Source of the DNA: Rattus norvegicus
Lineage: Eukaryota; Chordata; Mammalia; Rodentia; Muridae
Direction: 5' to 3'
Length of the DNA: 64,000 nucleotides
Assembly (NCBI RefSeq): GCF_036323735.1
Contig: NC_086031.1
Coordinates: forward strand, 37,045,725-37,109,724
This document shows, piece by piece, positions 21,816 through 31,516 of this stretch. Below the pieces are notes generated by a model. That model was not told the origin of the DNA and did not search any database. It worked only from the letters and a program-made list of their open reading frames with translations. How positions within the stretch are numbered: the stretch's first letter is position 1; the number at the start of each line of letters is the position of its first letter. Both the position numbers and the translations under genes were made by a program.

Positions 21816-24800
21816 AATAGCCCTTATCAATGAGTGCATACCATGTCTGTTTTTCTATGGTTGGGTTACCTCACTCAGGATGATATTTTCCAGTTCCAAC
21901 CATTTGCCTACGAATTTCATAAAGTCATTGTTTTTGATAGCTGAGTAATATTCCATTGTGTAGATGTACCACATTTTCTGTATCCATTCCTCTGTTGAAG
22001 GGCATCTGGGTTCTTTCCAGCTTCTGGCTATTATAAATAAGGCTGCGATGAACATAGTGGAGGACGTGTCTTTTTTATATGTTGGGGTATCTTTTGGGTA
22101 TATGCCCAAGAGAGGTATAGCTGGATCCTCAGGAAGTTCAATGTCCAATTTTCTGAGGAACCTCCAGACTGATTTCCAGAATGGTTGTACCAGTATGCAA
22201 TCCCAATAACAATGGAGGAGTGTTCCTCTTTCCCCGCATCCTCCCCAGCATCTGCTGTCACCTGAGTTTTTGATCTTAGCCATTCTCACTGGTGTGAGGT
22301 GAAATCTCAGGGTTGTTTTGATTTGCATTTCCCTTATGACTAAAGATGTTGAACATTTCTTTAGGTGTTTCTCAGCCATTTGGCATTAGTCAGCTGTGAA
22401 TTCTTTGTTCATTTCTGAACCCCATTTTTAATAGGATTATTTGTCTCCCTGCGGTCTAACTTCTTGAGTTTTTGTATATTTTGGATATAAGGCCTCTATC
22501 TGTTGTAGGATAGGTAAAGATCTTTTCCCAATCTGTTGGTTGCCATTTTGTCCTAACCATAGTGTCCTTTGCCTTACAGAAGCTTTGCAGTTTTATGAGA
22601 TCCCATTTGTCGATTCTTGACCTTAGAGCATAAGCCATTGGTGTTTTGTTCAGGAAATTTTTTCCAGTGCCCATGTGTTCCAGATGCTTCCCTAATTTTT
22701 CTTCTATTAGTTTGAGTGTATCTGGTTTGATGTGGAGGTCCTTGATCCAGGTGGACTTAAGCTTTGTACAGGGTGATAAGCATGGATCGATCGATCTGCA
22801 TTCTTCTACATGTTGACCTCCAGTTGAACCAGCACCATTTGCTGAAAATGCTATCTTTTTTCCATTGGATGGTTTTGGCTCCTTTGTCAAAAATCAAGTG
22901 CCCATAGGTGTGTGGGTTCATTTCTGAGTCTTCAATTCTGTTCCATTGGTCTATCTGTCTGTCTCTGTACCAATACCATGCAGTTTTTATCACTATTGCT
23001 CTGTAGTACTGCTTGAGTTCAGGGATAGTGATTCCCCCTGATGTCCTTTTATTGTTGAGGATAGTTTTAGCCATGCTGGGTTTTTTGTTATTCCAGATGA
23101 ATTTGCAAATTGTTCTGTCTAACTCTTTGAAGAATTGGATTGGTATTTTGATAGGGATTGCATTGAATCTGTAGATCGCTTTTGGTAAAATGGCCATTTT
23201 TACTATATTAATCCTGCCAATCCATGAGCATGGTAGATCTTTCCATCTTCTGAGGTCTTCTTCAATTGCTTTCTTCAGAGTCTTGAAGTTCTTATTGTAC
23301 AAATCTTTCACGTGCTTGGTTAAAGTCACACCGAGGTACTTTATATTATTTGGGTCTATTATGAAGGGTGTCGTTTCCCTAATTTCTTTCTCGGCTTGTT
23401 TCTCTTTTGTATAGAGGAAGGCAACTGATTTATTTGAGTTAATTTTATACCCAGCCACTTTGCTGAAGTTTTTTTATCATCTTTAGTAGTTCTCTGGTGG
23501 AACTTTTGAGATCACTTAAATATACTATGATATCATCTGCAAATAGTGATATTTTGACTTCTTCTTTTCCGATCTGTATCCCCTTGACCTCCTTTTGTTG
23601 TCTGATTGCTCTGGCTAGAACTTCAAGAACTATATTGAATAAGTAGGGAGAGAGTGGGCAGCCTTGCCTAGTCCCTAATTTTAATGGGATTGCTTCAAGT
23701 TTCTCTCCATTTAGTTTAATGTTAGCAACTGGTTTGCTGTATATGGCTTTTACTATGTTTAGGTATGGGCCTTGAATTCCTATTCTTTCCAGGACTTTTA
23801 TCATGAATGGGTGTTGAATTTTGTCAAATGCTTTCTCAGCATCTAATGAAATGATCATGTGGATCTTTCAGTTTGTTTATATAATGGATCACGTTGATGG
23901 TTTTCCGTATATTAAACCATCTCTGCATGCCTGGGATGAAGCCTACTTGATCATGGTGGATGATTGTTTTGATGTGCTCTTGGATTCGGTTTGCCAGAAT
24001 TTTACTGAGTATTTTTGCGTCGATATTCATAAGGGAAATTTGTCTGAAGTTCTCTTTCTTTGTTGGGTCTTTGTGTGGTTTAGGTATAAGAGTAATTGTG
24101 GCTTCATAGAAGGAATTCGGGAGTGCTCCATCTGTTTCAATTTTGTGGAATAGTTTGGATAATATTGGTATGAGGTCTTCTATGAAGGTCTGATAGAATT
24201 CTGCACTAAACCCGTCTGGACCTGGGCTCTTTTTGGTTGGGAGACCTTTAATGACTGCTTCTATTTCCTTAGGAGTTATGGGGTTGTTTAACTGGTTTAT
24301 CTGTTCCTGATTTAACTTCGGTACCTGGTATCTGTCTAGGAAATTGTCCATTTCCTGCAGATTTTCAAGTTTTGTTGAATATAGGCTTTTATAGTAAGAT
24401 CTGAAGATTTTTAGAATTTCCTCTGAATCTGTAGTTATGTCTCCCTTTTCATTTCTGATTTTGTTGATTTGGACGCACTCTCTGTGTCCTCTCGTTAGTC
24501 TGGCTAAGGGTTTATCTATCTTGTTGATTTTCTCAAAGAACAAACTTTTGGTTCTGTTGATTCTTTCTATGGTCCTTTTTGTTTCTACTTGGTTGATTTC
24601 AGTTCTGAGTTTGATTATTTCCTGCCTTCTACTCCTCCTGGGTGTATTTGCTTCTTTTTGTTATAGAGCTTTTAGGTGTGCTGTCAAGCTACTGACATAT
24701 GCTCTCTCCTGTTTCTTTCTGCAGGCACTCAGCGCTCTGAGTTTTCCTCTTAGCACAGCTTTCATTGTGTCCCATAAGTTTGAGTATGTTGTACCTTCAT

Positions 24801-25655
24801 TTTCATTAAATTCTAAAAAGTCTTTTATTTCTTTTTTTATTTCTTCCTTGACCAGGTTATCATTGAGTAGAGCATTGTTCAATTTCCACGTATATGTGGG
24901 CATTCTTCCCTTATATTATTGAAGACCAGTTTTAGGCCGTGGTGGTCCAATAGCACGCATGGGATTATTTCTATCTTTCTGTACCTGTTGAGGCCAGTTT
25001 TTTGACCAATTATATGGTCAATTTTGGAGAAAGTACCATGAGGAGCTGAGATAGAATAGAGCTGCTTTAGGATAGAATGTTCTATAAATATCTGTTAAGT
25101 CCATTTGGCTCATGACTTCTCTTAATCTGTCGACGTCTCTGTTTAATTTCTGTTTCCATGATCTGTCCATTGATGAGAGTGGGGTGTTGAAATCTCCTAC
25201 TATTATTGTGTGAGGTGCAATGTGTGTTTTGAGCTTTAGTAAGGTTCCTTTTACGTATGTAGGTGCCCTTGTATTTGAGGCATAGATATTTAGGATTGAG
25301 AGTTCATCTTTGTGGATTTTTCCTTTGATGAATATGAACTGTCCTTCCTTATCTTTTTTTGATGACTTTTAGTTGAAAATTGATTTTATTTGATATTAGA
25401 ATGGCTACTCCAGCTTGCTTCTTCCTACCATTTGCTTGGAAAGTTGTTTTCCAGCCTTTCACTCTGAGGTAGTGTCTGTCTTTGTCTCTGAGGTGTGTTT
25501 CCTGTAGGCAGCAGAATGTAGGGTCCCCGTTGCGTATCCAGTTTGTTAATCTATTTCTTTTTATTGGGAGTTGAGGCCATTGATGTTGATAGATATCAAG
25601 GAATAGTGATTATTGCTTCCTGTTATATTCATATTTGGATATGAGGGTATGTTTG
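21816..25655 (-). pseudogene. L1 ORF2 (endonuclease-reverse transcriptase), frameshifted
   Basis: ORF2p is the L1 endonuclease and reverse transcriptase that nicks target DNA and copies L1 RNA. Here the N-terminal endonuclease region spans about 25655-24930. The reverse transcriptase region lies around 24543-23000; the catalytic box reads LFADDIIVYL (plus-strand complement near 23525-23550), with the two aspartates present, and 'PGPDGFSAEFYQ' and 'RQGCPLSPYLFN' are intact. The C-terminal domain (22379-21855) retains a C-x3-C-x7-H-x4-C cysteine/histidine motif. The frame is broken many times: open pieces are 24543-23836, 23858-23445, 23458-22757, 22890-22456 and 22379-21855, each in a shifted frame, and the endonuclease part is also interrupted. 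The final codons have lost one base (GATAAGGGCTATTAG instead of GATAAGTGGCTATTAG). Not functional. Confidence 0.92.
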
Positions 25656-25691
25656 TGTGCTTTTCTTCTCTTTGTTTTGTTGCCAAGACGT

Positions 25692-26832
25692 CTAGTTTCT
25701 TGCTTCTTCTAGGGTATAGCTTACCTCCTTATGTTGGGCTTTACCATTTATTATCCTTTGTAGTGCTGGATTTGTAGAAAGATATTGTGTAAATTTGGTT
25801 TTGTCATGGAATATTTTGGTTTCTCCATTAATGTTAATTGAGAGTTTTGCTGGATACAGTAACCTGGGCTGGCATTTGTGTTCTCTTAGGGTCTGTATGA
25901 CATCGGTCCAGGATCTTCTGGCCTTCATAGTTTCTGGCGAGAAGTCTGGTGTGATTCTGATAGGTCTGCCTTTATATGTTACTTGACCTTTTTCCCTTAC
26001 TGCTTTTAATATTCTTTCTTTATTTTGTGTGTTTGGTGTTTTGACAATTATGTGACGGGAGGTGTTTCTTTTCTGGTCCAATCTATTTGGAGTTCTGTAG
26101 GCTTCTTGTATGTCTATGGGTATCTCTTTTTTTTAGGTTAGGGAAGTTTTCTTCTATGATTTTGTTGAAGATATTTCCTGGTCCTTTGAGCTGGGAGTCT
26201 TCACTCTCTTCTATACCTATTATCCTTAGGTTTGATCTTCTCATTGAGTCCTGGATTTCCTGTATGTTTTGGACCAGTAGCTTTTTCCGCTTTACATTAT
26301 CTTTGACAGTTGAGTCAATGATTTCTGTGGAATCTTCTGCTCCTGAGATTCTCTCTTCCATCTCTTGTATTCTGTTGGTGAAGCTTGTATCTACAGCTCC
26401 TTGTCTCTTCTTTTGGTTTTCTATATCCAGGGTTGTTTCCATGTGTTCTTTCTTGATTGCTTCTATTTCCATTTTTAATTCCTTCAGCTGTTTGATTGTG
26501 TTTTCCTGGAATTCTTTCAGGGATTTTTGTGTCTCCTCTCTATGGGCTTCTACTTGTTTATTTATGTTTTCCTGGAATTCTTTCAGGGATTTTTGTGTCT
26601 CCTCTCTATGGGCTTCTACTTGTTTATTTATGTTTTCCTGGAATTCTTTCAGGCATTTTTGCGATTCCTCTCTGTAGGCTTCTACTTGTTCTCTAAGGGA
26701 GTTCTTCGCGTCTTTCTTGAAGTCCTCCAGCATCATGATCAAAAATGATTTTGAAACTAGATCTTGCTTTTCTGGTGTGTTTGGATATTCCATGTTTGTT
26801 TTGATGGGAGAATTGGGCTCTGATCGTGCCAT
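25692..26832 (-). pseudogene. L1 ORF1 (RNA-binding chaperone), one frameshift
   Basis: ORF1p coats L1 RNA as a coiled-coil trimer with a central RRM and a C-terminal basic domain. The start chosen is the ATG at 26832 (MARSEPNSPIKT...), where the same position is ATG in the duplicate copy. Residues about 30-125 form the coiled coil and contain three tandem 22-residue units. The RRM part includes 'MRRSNLRIIGIEE'. After '..ENFPNLKK' the frame shifts because the A-run (T-run on plus, 26127-26134) has eight bases; seven would keep the frame. The second half, 26081-25692, continues in the other frame (DQKRNTSRHIIVKTPNTQNK... to LEEARN) and is otherwise intact. One base therefore separates this ORF from being open. 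Confidence 0.93.
26505..26700 (-). repeat. 66-bp tandem units in the ORF1 coiled coil
   Basis: Two nearly identical 66-bp units at 26505-26570 and 26571-26636, plus a third diverged unit from 26637. Each codes for 22 residues of the type KQVEAHREETQKSLKEFQEN. This is the length-variable part of murine ORF1. The second ORF1 copy at 27.8 kb has only one unit. Confidence 0.95.
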
Positions 26833-27363
26833 GTAGTCTTGGTTTCTGTTGCTTGGGTTCCTGTGCTTGCCTCTGGTCTCAGATTATCTCTAGTGTTACT
26901 TTGTTCTGCTATTTCTGATAGTGGCTAGACTGTCCTATAAGCCTGTGTGTCAGGAGTGCTGTAGACCTGTTTTCTTCTCTTTCAGTCAGTTATGGGGACA
27001 GAGTGTTCTGCTTTCGGGCGTGTAGTTTTTCCTATCTACAGGTCTTCAGCTGTTCCTGTGGGCCTGTGTCTTGAGTTCACCAGGCAGCTTTCTTGCAGCA
27101 GAAAATTTGGTCTTACCTGTGGTCCCGAGGCTTAAGTTCGCTCGTGGGGTGCTGCCCACGGGCTCTCTGCAGCGGAAGCAACCAGGAAGACCTTTGCCGC
27201 CGTTACCGGGAGCTTCAGTGCACCAGGGTTCCAGATGGTCTTTGGCTTTTTCCTCTGGCGTCTGAGATGTGTGTGCAGAGAGCAGTCTCTTCTGGTTTCC
27301 CAGGCTTGTCTGCCTCTCTGAAGGTTTAGCTCTCCTTCCCACGGGATTTGGGTGCAGAGAACC
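26833..27363 (-). promoter_or_regulatory. L1-D 5' UTR (internal promoter region), inner copy
   Basis: About 530 bases immediately upstream of ORF1. It is relatively GC-rich (CpGs at 27140-27210) against the AT-rich surroundings, as expected for an L1 promoter. It includes a stretch (about 27150-27240, 'ctgcccacgggctctctgc' onward) that the outer copy lacks. It ends at 'gggtgcagagaac', where the outer copy continues about 40 bases further. Confidence 0.8.
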
Positions 27364-28506
27364 GGTGTTTTGACTATTATGTGACGGGAGGTGTTTCTTT
27401 TCTAGTCCAATCTATTTGAAGTTCTGTAGGCTTCTTGTATGTTTATGGGCATCTACTTCTTTAGGTTAGGGAAGTGTTATTCTATGATTTTGTTGAAAAT
27501 ATTTACTGGTCCTTTGAGCTGGGAGTCTTCACTCTCTTCTGTACCTCTTATCCTTAGGTTTGATCTTCTCATTGAGTCCTGGATTTCCTGTATGTTTTGG
27601 ACCAGTAGCTTTTCCTGCTTTATATTATCTTTGACAGTTGAGTCAATGATTTCTATGGAATCTTCTGCTCCTGAGATTCTCTCTTCCATCTCTTGTATTC
27701 TGTTGGTGAAGCTTGTATCTACAGCTCCTTATCTCTTCTTTTGGTTTTCTATATTCAGGGTTGTTTCCATGTGTTCTTTCTTGATTGCTTCTATTTCCAT
27801 TTTTAATTCCTTCAACTGTTTGATTGTGTTTTCCTGGAATTCTTTCAGGGATTTTTGAGATTCCTCTCTGTAGGTTTCTATTTGTTCTCTAAGGGAGTTC
27901 TTCATGTCTTTCTTGAAGTCCTCCAGCATCATGATCAACTATGATTTTGAAACTAGATCTTGCTTTTCTGGTGTGTTTGGATATTCTGTGTTTGCTTTGG
28001 TGGGAGAATTGGGCTCTGATGATGCCATGCAGTCTTGGTTTCTGTTGCTTGGGTTCCTGTGCTTGCCTCTCGCCATCAGATTATTTCTAGTGTTACTTTG
28101 TTTTGGTATTTCTGACAGTGGCTAGACTGTCCTATAAGCCTGTGTGTCAGGAGTGCTATAGACCTGTTTTCCTGTTTTCTTTCAGCCAGTTATGGGGACA
28201 GAGTGTTCTGCTTTTGGGCGTGTAGTTTTTCCTATCAACAGGTCTTCAGCTGTTCCTGTCAGCCTGTGTCTGGAGTTCACCAGACAGCTCACTTGCAGCA
28301 GAAAAGTTGGTCTTACCTGTGGTCCCGAGGCTCAAGTTTGCTTGTGCGGTGTTTTCCTCTGGCGTCAGAGATGTGTGCAGAGAGCTGTCTCTTATGGTTT
28401 CCCAGGCGTGTCTGCCTCTCTGAAGGTTTAGCTATCCCTCCCACGGGATTTGGGTGCAGAGAACTATTTATCTGGTAGCTCTCTTCAGGTTATGGCGGTG
28501 TCCCCC
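27364..28506 (-). mobile_element. Second, outer copy of L1 5' UTR plus ORF1 N-terminal half
   Basis: Begins abruptly in mid ORF1 (the 'ggtgttttgac' block, matching 26037-26050) and runs through the ORF1 N-terminal half and its own 5' UTR to the right target-site duplication. It differs from the inner copy by many substitutions, has one coiled-coil unit instead of three, and lacks a roughly 90-base 5' UTR segment. The ORF1 frame is broken (open pieces 27689-27477 and 27938-27729). It is therefore not a recent duplicate of the inner copy. Confidence 0.9.
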
Positions 28507-28516
28507 AGAACTTTTT

Positions 28517-29311
28517 AAATCTATTTTTATTTGTTTTTAAAGAGTTTCATTGACTTCTCACAAATCCTCCGATATAGCTATGGATACTGTCAATCAAATT
28601 TTACTGAATAAGAAAAGAGACAGATGCAATGAAAACTGTGACAAAGGTTACATATATAGTGAGTCTTTCAGCTAAGAATTAAGCTTCTATAGAATATTAG
28701 AAGCATCCTTCAATCATTGGAAGACATGTTTAACTCACTAAAATTTATGAATAGAAGTCACTACCATATGGTTATGTTCACTTGTGAGTGTTCATGTGCA
28801 TGTGTGTGCAGGCGTGTGTGAGTGAGTGAGTGTGTGTGTGTGTATGTGTACGTGTGTGTCTATTACCAATGTTCCCTCATTGGGTAGTTCATATCCTAAA
28901 AGAAATTTAAAATATATTTAAAGCTTAATCATTGAAAAAATGCATCAACAAACCCTTTATGTAAGTAATGACATTTTGTGACATTGTCACAAAATGTGTG
29001 ATATATTCCCAATTTCAGCAAGTACTCAAATGATGTGTGGTTTTAAAATCGATGATATCAAATTGTTAAGTAGTTTAGCAATCCACACTTACAGCCACTG
29101 TTTCAGTGATAGAGCCTCTGTATTTTTCCAGACAGTGTTGGCTGTTTTTTATGAGTACATACATGATTACATTTGTCACATTTTTCATGTCCTTTGTTTT
29201 CTTATTTGCATTTCTCTAATGACTCACTCATTGGTAAGGCTAGTGGAAGTAAGCAAGTTGTGTGGTAGAGACTATTATCTAGCAAGTATAATCCTTCTGA
29301 GAAGACTTAAG
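28517..29311. other. No gene; TG-rich patch
   Basis: Mostly AT-rich unique-looking sequence. (TG)n-rich DNA lies at 28790-28860. 'gtggtagagactattatctagcaagtata' near 29260-29290 faintly resembles an old ID element but is not called. Confidence 0.5.
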
Positions 29312-29382
29312 ATTGACAAAATAAAAAGAAAGGAAGAAAGAAAGAAAGAGAGAAAGGAAGAAAGGAAGAAAGAAGTGGGTTG
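29312..29382. repeat. GAAA/GGAA purine repeat
   Basis: Tandem AAAG/GGAA units, partly interrupted, directly before an L1 3' UTR fragment. Confidence 0.85.
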
Positions 29383-29610
29383 AGACATAACTATAAGGTG
29401 GGGGGAGAGAACGGTATAGGGGCTTTTTTTTTGTTTTTGTTTTTGTTTTTGTTTTTTCGGAGCTGGGGACCGAACCCAGGGCCTTGCTCTTCCTAGGCAA
29501 GCGCTCTACCACTGAGCTAAATCCCCAACCCCTGGTATAGGGGCTTTATGAATGGGAAACAGTGAAAGGGGATAACATTTAGAATGTAAATTAAAATATC
29601 CAATACAAAA
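29383..29610 (+). mobile_element. Short L1 3' UTR end, split by an ID element
   Basis: 'ggtggggggagagaacggtatagg' and, after the ID insert, 'gaatgggaaacagtgaaagggg', 'ataacatttagaatgtaaat' and an A-rich end: the last 100-120 bases of a plus-strand L1 3' UTR. It precedes the 5' end of L1-F and may be a separate older copy. Confidence 0.8.
29427..29533 (-). mobile_element. ID SINE with 14-bp target-site duplication
   Basis: The complement carries 'ggggttggggatttagctcag', an intact A box (TAGCTCAGTGG), B box (GGGTTCGGTCC) and 'cccagctccg', followed by an AAAAAC-type tail. The flanks GGTATAGGGGCTTT at 29413-29426 and 29534-29547 are identical. A young, near-consensus rat ID copy. Confidence 0.97.
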
Positions 29611-29639
29611 AGATTTTTAAAAAAGCAAAGTAGCTCCAT

Positions 29640-30765
29640 GTGCTGAGCTAGGCAGCTGAGCGTGGAGGATATCTGCTGAGCAGTGTCATGAAAATTTATT
29701 TAAGTTGCCTCAGAGATCTCCCAGATCTGTACTGCAAGCACCCAGTTCTTGAAAGACAACCCTGAAAGGTTTTTGCTTAGGGACTACCCATTTGCAAATG
29801 GTGCTTCAAGAAGAGTTATTGTGCTGCACCCATTCCCACAACACCCAGAGGAAGCTGGACTCCCAGGTGCTTTAAGACTCCCTGAAGCTCTGGAACACCC
29901 AGGATCACAGGCTCATAGAAGAAGCTCAACTCTCAGAAGATCGAACATAATGAGGATCTCAAGATCCCAGGATCCCAGAATCACAGGATGACAGAGACAG
30001 CTGGACTTTGCGGAGTTTGGACACTACCAGAATCACAGAAGGGTCAGGCTGCAATCAGAGACAGCAAGGGCAGGTAACATTAGAGATAACCAGATGTCAA
30101 GAGGCAAGCACAAGAACATAAGCAACAGAAACTAAGTCTACTTAGCATCATTTGAACCCAATTCTCCCACTGCAGCAAGTTCTGGATACCTCATCATACT
30201 GGAAAATAAAGGCTTGGATTTAAAACCACATCTCATGATGATGATAGAGGATATTAAGAAGGACATAAATAATTCCTTTAAAGAAATACAGGAAAACACA
30301 GGTAAACAGGTAGAAGCCCTAAAACAGGAAACACAAAAATCCCTTTAAAAATTACAGAAAAACACAACCAAAAAAAGTGAAGAAATTGAACAAAATCATC
30401 TAGGATCTAACATTGGAAATGAAAACAACAAAGAAATTACAAATGGAGACAACCTTGGAGGTAGAAACCTAGGAAAGGGATCAGGATTCATAGACACAAA
30501 CATAAATGACAGAATTTAAGAAACAGAAGAGAGAATATCAGGTTCAGAAAATACCATAGAAAATATTGATAAAACAGTCAAAGAAAATGCAAAATGGAAG
30601 AACTTGTAACCCAAAACATTCAGGAAATCCACAACACATTGAGAAGACAAACCCTAAGGATGATATGTATAGAAGAGAGTGAAGTTTCAAAATGTAAAAG
30701 GCCAGTAAATATCTTCAGCAAGATTATAAAAGAAAACTTTCCTAATCTAAAGAAAGAGGTGCTCA
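29640..30765 (+). mobile_element. L1-F, 5' part (5' UTR and ORF1 N-terminal half)
   Basis: An old Lx-type L1. The 5' UTR is about 29640-30125 and includes repeated 'aggatcccagaatcacagga'-like blocks. ORF1 follows, with the start region near 30128 already degraded and numerous stops. The coiled-coil part reads '..EDIKKDINNSFKEIQENTGKQVEALKQETQKSL..', and the RRM start is at 30594-30760 ('NIQEIHNTLRRQTLRMICIEESE'). It breaks off at '..ENFPNLKKE' (30765) and resumes at 37606 with 'MLMNIKEAYRMSNKLEQ', so L1-E landed here. Confidence 0.85.
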
Positions 30766-30784
30766 GAGTCGGTTCCTGGCTTCC

Positions 30785-30884
30785 TTTGGGTGAAGATGTA
30801 GAACTCAGCTCTGCCTGCACCATGCCAGCCTGGATGCTGCCGTGCTCCTGCCCTGATGATAATAGACTGAACCTCTCAAACTCT
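30785..30884 (+). mobile_element. ORR1 LTR piece at the 5' end of L1-E
   Basis: 'gaagatgtagaactcagctc', 'caccatgccagcctggatgc' and 'gatgataatagactgaacct' match the ORR1 LTRs at 10.8 and 16.3 kb in the same orientation. It sits inside the L1-E target-site duplication and immediately before L1 5' UTR sequence. LTR ends are missing on both sides. Confidence 0.8.
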
Positions 30885-30888
30885 TAGT

Positions 30889-31516
30889 TGTTGAAAATCT
30901 TATTCCTGAGAGAGCTGAACACCCAGAAGTGCAGACATCCTGAGACCAAGGACAGACGGCTACTTCTGCACACCTCTGCCCACATCCATGGTCCAAGGGG
31001 AAACTGTACAGTGCCTCTGGAAACATGAATGTAGGAACAGTCAGCCGCCAGTACCTGCAGTTCTGGTCTGCACCCAGGACTGAACTGAACCAGCCAAACA
31101 GCTCCTTGTACCCAAATCTCACGAGGACAGAGCTGGACCCTCAGAAATGTGAACACTCCTGAGAAGTCAGAGGAGACTACCCTCTGCCCACATTCCAGAT
31201 CCAAGACGGAATCGCCTAATGCCAACTGTGCCCACCGGGTGCAAGAACCTAGGAGCAATCAGGGGCAGGGCCCTTTGATTCCTGCCCATGCCTAGAGCTG
31301 AAGACAGTCTTCAGGAACACCTATACACCTGAAATCAGAGGACCTGTTTTCAGAAAAGGCTGAAAGAAAACAGAAAAACAGTTTTACAGGAGTGCTGCCA
31401 TGGATGTCTGCAGCAGGGTCAAGTCACTTTCAGAAACAACAAGACAAGCAAGCTCCAGAGACAACCCAATGGCTAGAGGCAAGCACAGGAAATTTAGCAA
31501 CAGGAACCAAGACTAC
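30889..31516 (+). promoter_or_regulatory. L1-E 5' UTR
   Basis: Contains repeated blocks of the type 'gctgaacacccagaag..', 'agctggaccctcagaaatgtg' and 'gcccacattccagatc', spaced about 230 bases apart. These are internally repetitive 5' UTR units, followed by the ORF1 leader 'gcaagcacaggaaatttagc'. This is the expected position of the L1 promoter; activity is unlikely at this divergence. Confidence 0.7.

Larger units (their letters stand above)
21098..28506 (-). mobile_element. L1-D: near full-length minus-strand L1 with duplicated 5' region
   Basis: From right to left on the minus strand the order is an extra 5' UTR plus partial ORF1 (28506-27364), a second 5' UTR (27363-26833), ORF1 (26832-25692), ORF2 (about 25655-21816), the 3' UTR (about 21815-21105) and a poly-A tail (T run from about 21093). 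The whole block lies between AGAACTTTTT at 21088-21097 and 28507-28516, and the site TTTTT/AAA suits L1 endonuclease. Total is 7.4 kb, longer than a usual 6-7 kb rodent L1 because the 5' part is present twice. ORF1 and ORF2 both carry frameshifts, so the copy cannot encode functional proteins. Similarity to the 44.8-46.4 kb copy indicates moderate youth. Confidence 0.93.

Noticed and set aside
26083..26832. 249-codon open frame as a coiled-coil host protein
   Set aside because: It is the N-terminal part of L1 ORF1, between an L1 5' UTR and ORF2, with a frameshift into the C-terminal part.
28517..29311. Old ID-like sequence near 29260-29290
   Set aside because: Only about 30 bases resemble the A-box region and the B box is absent.
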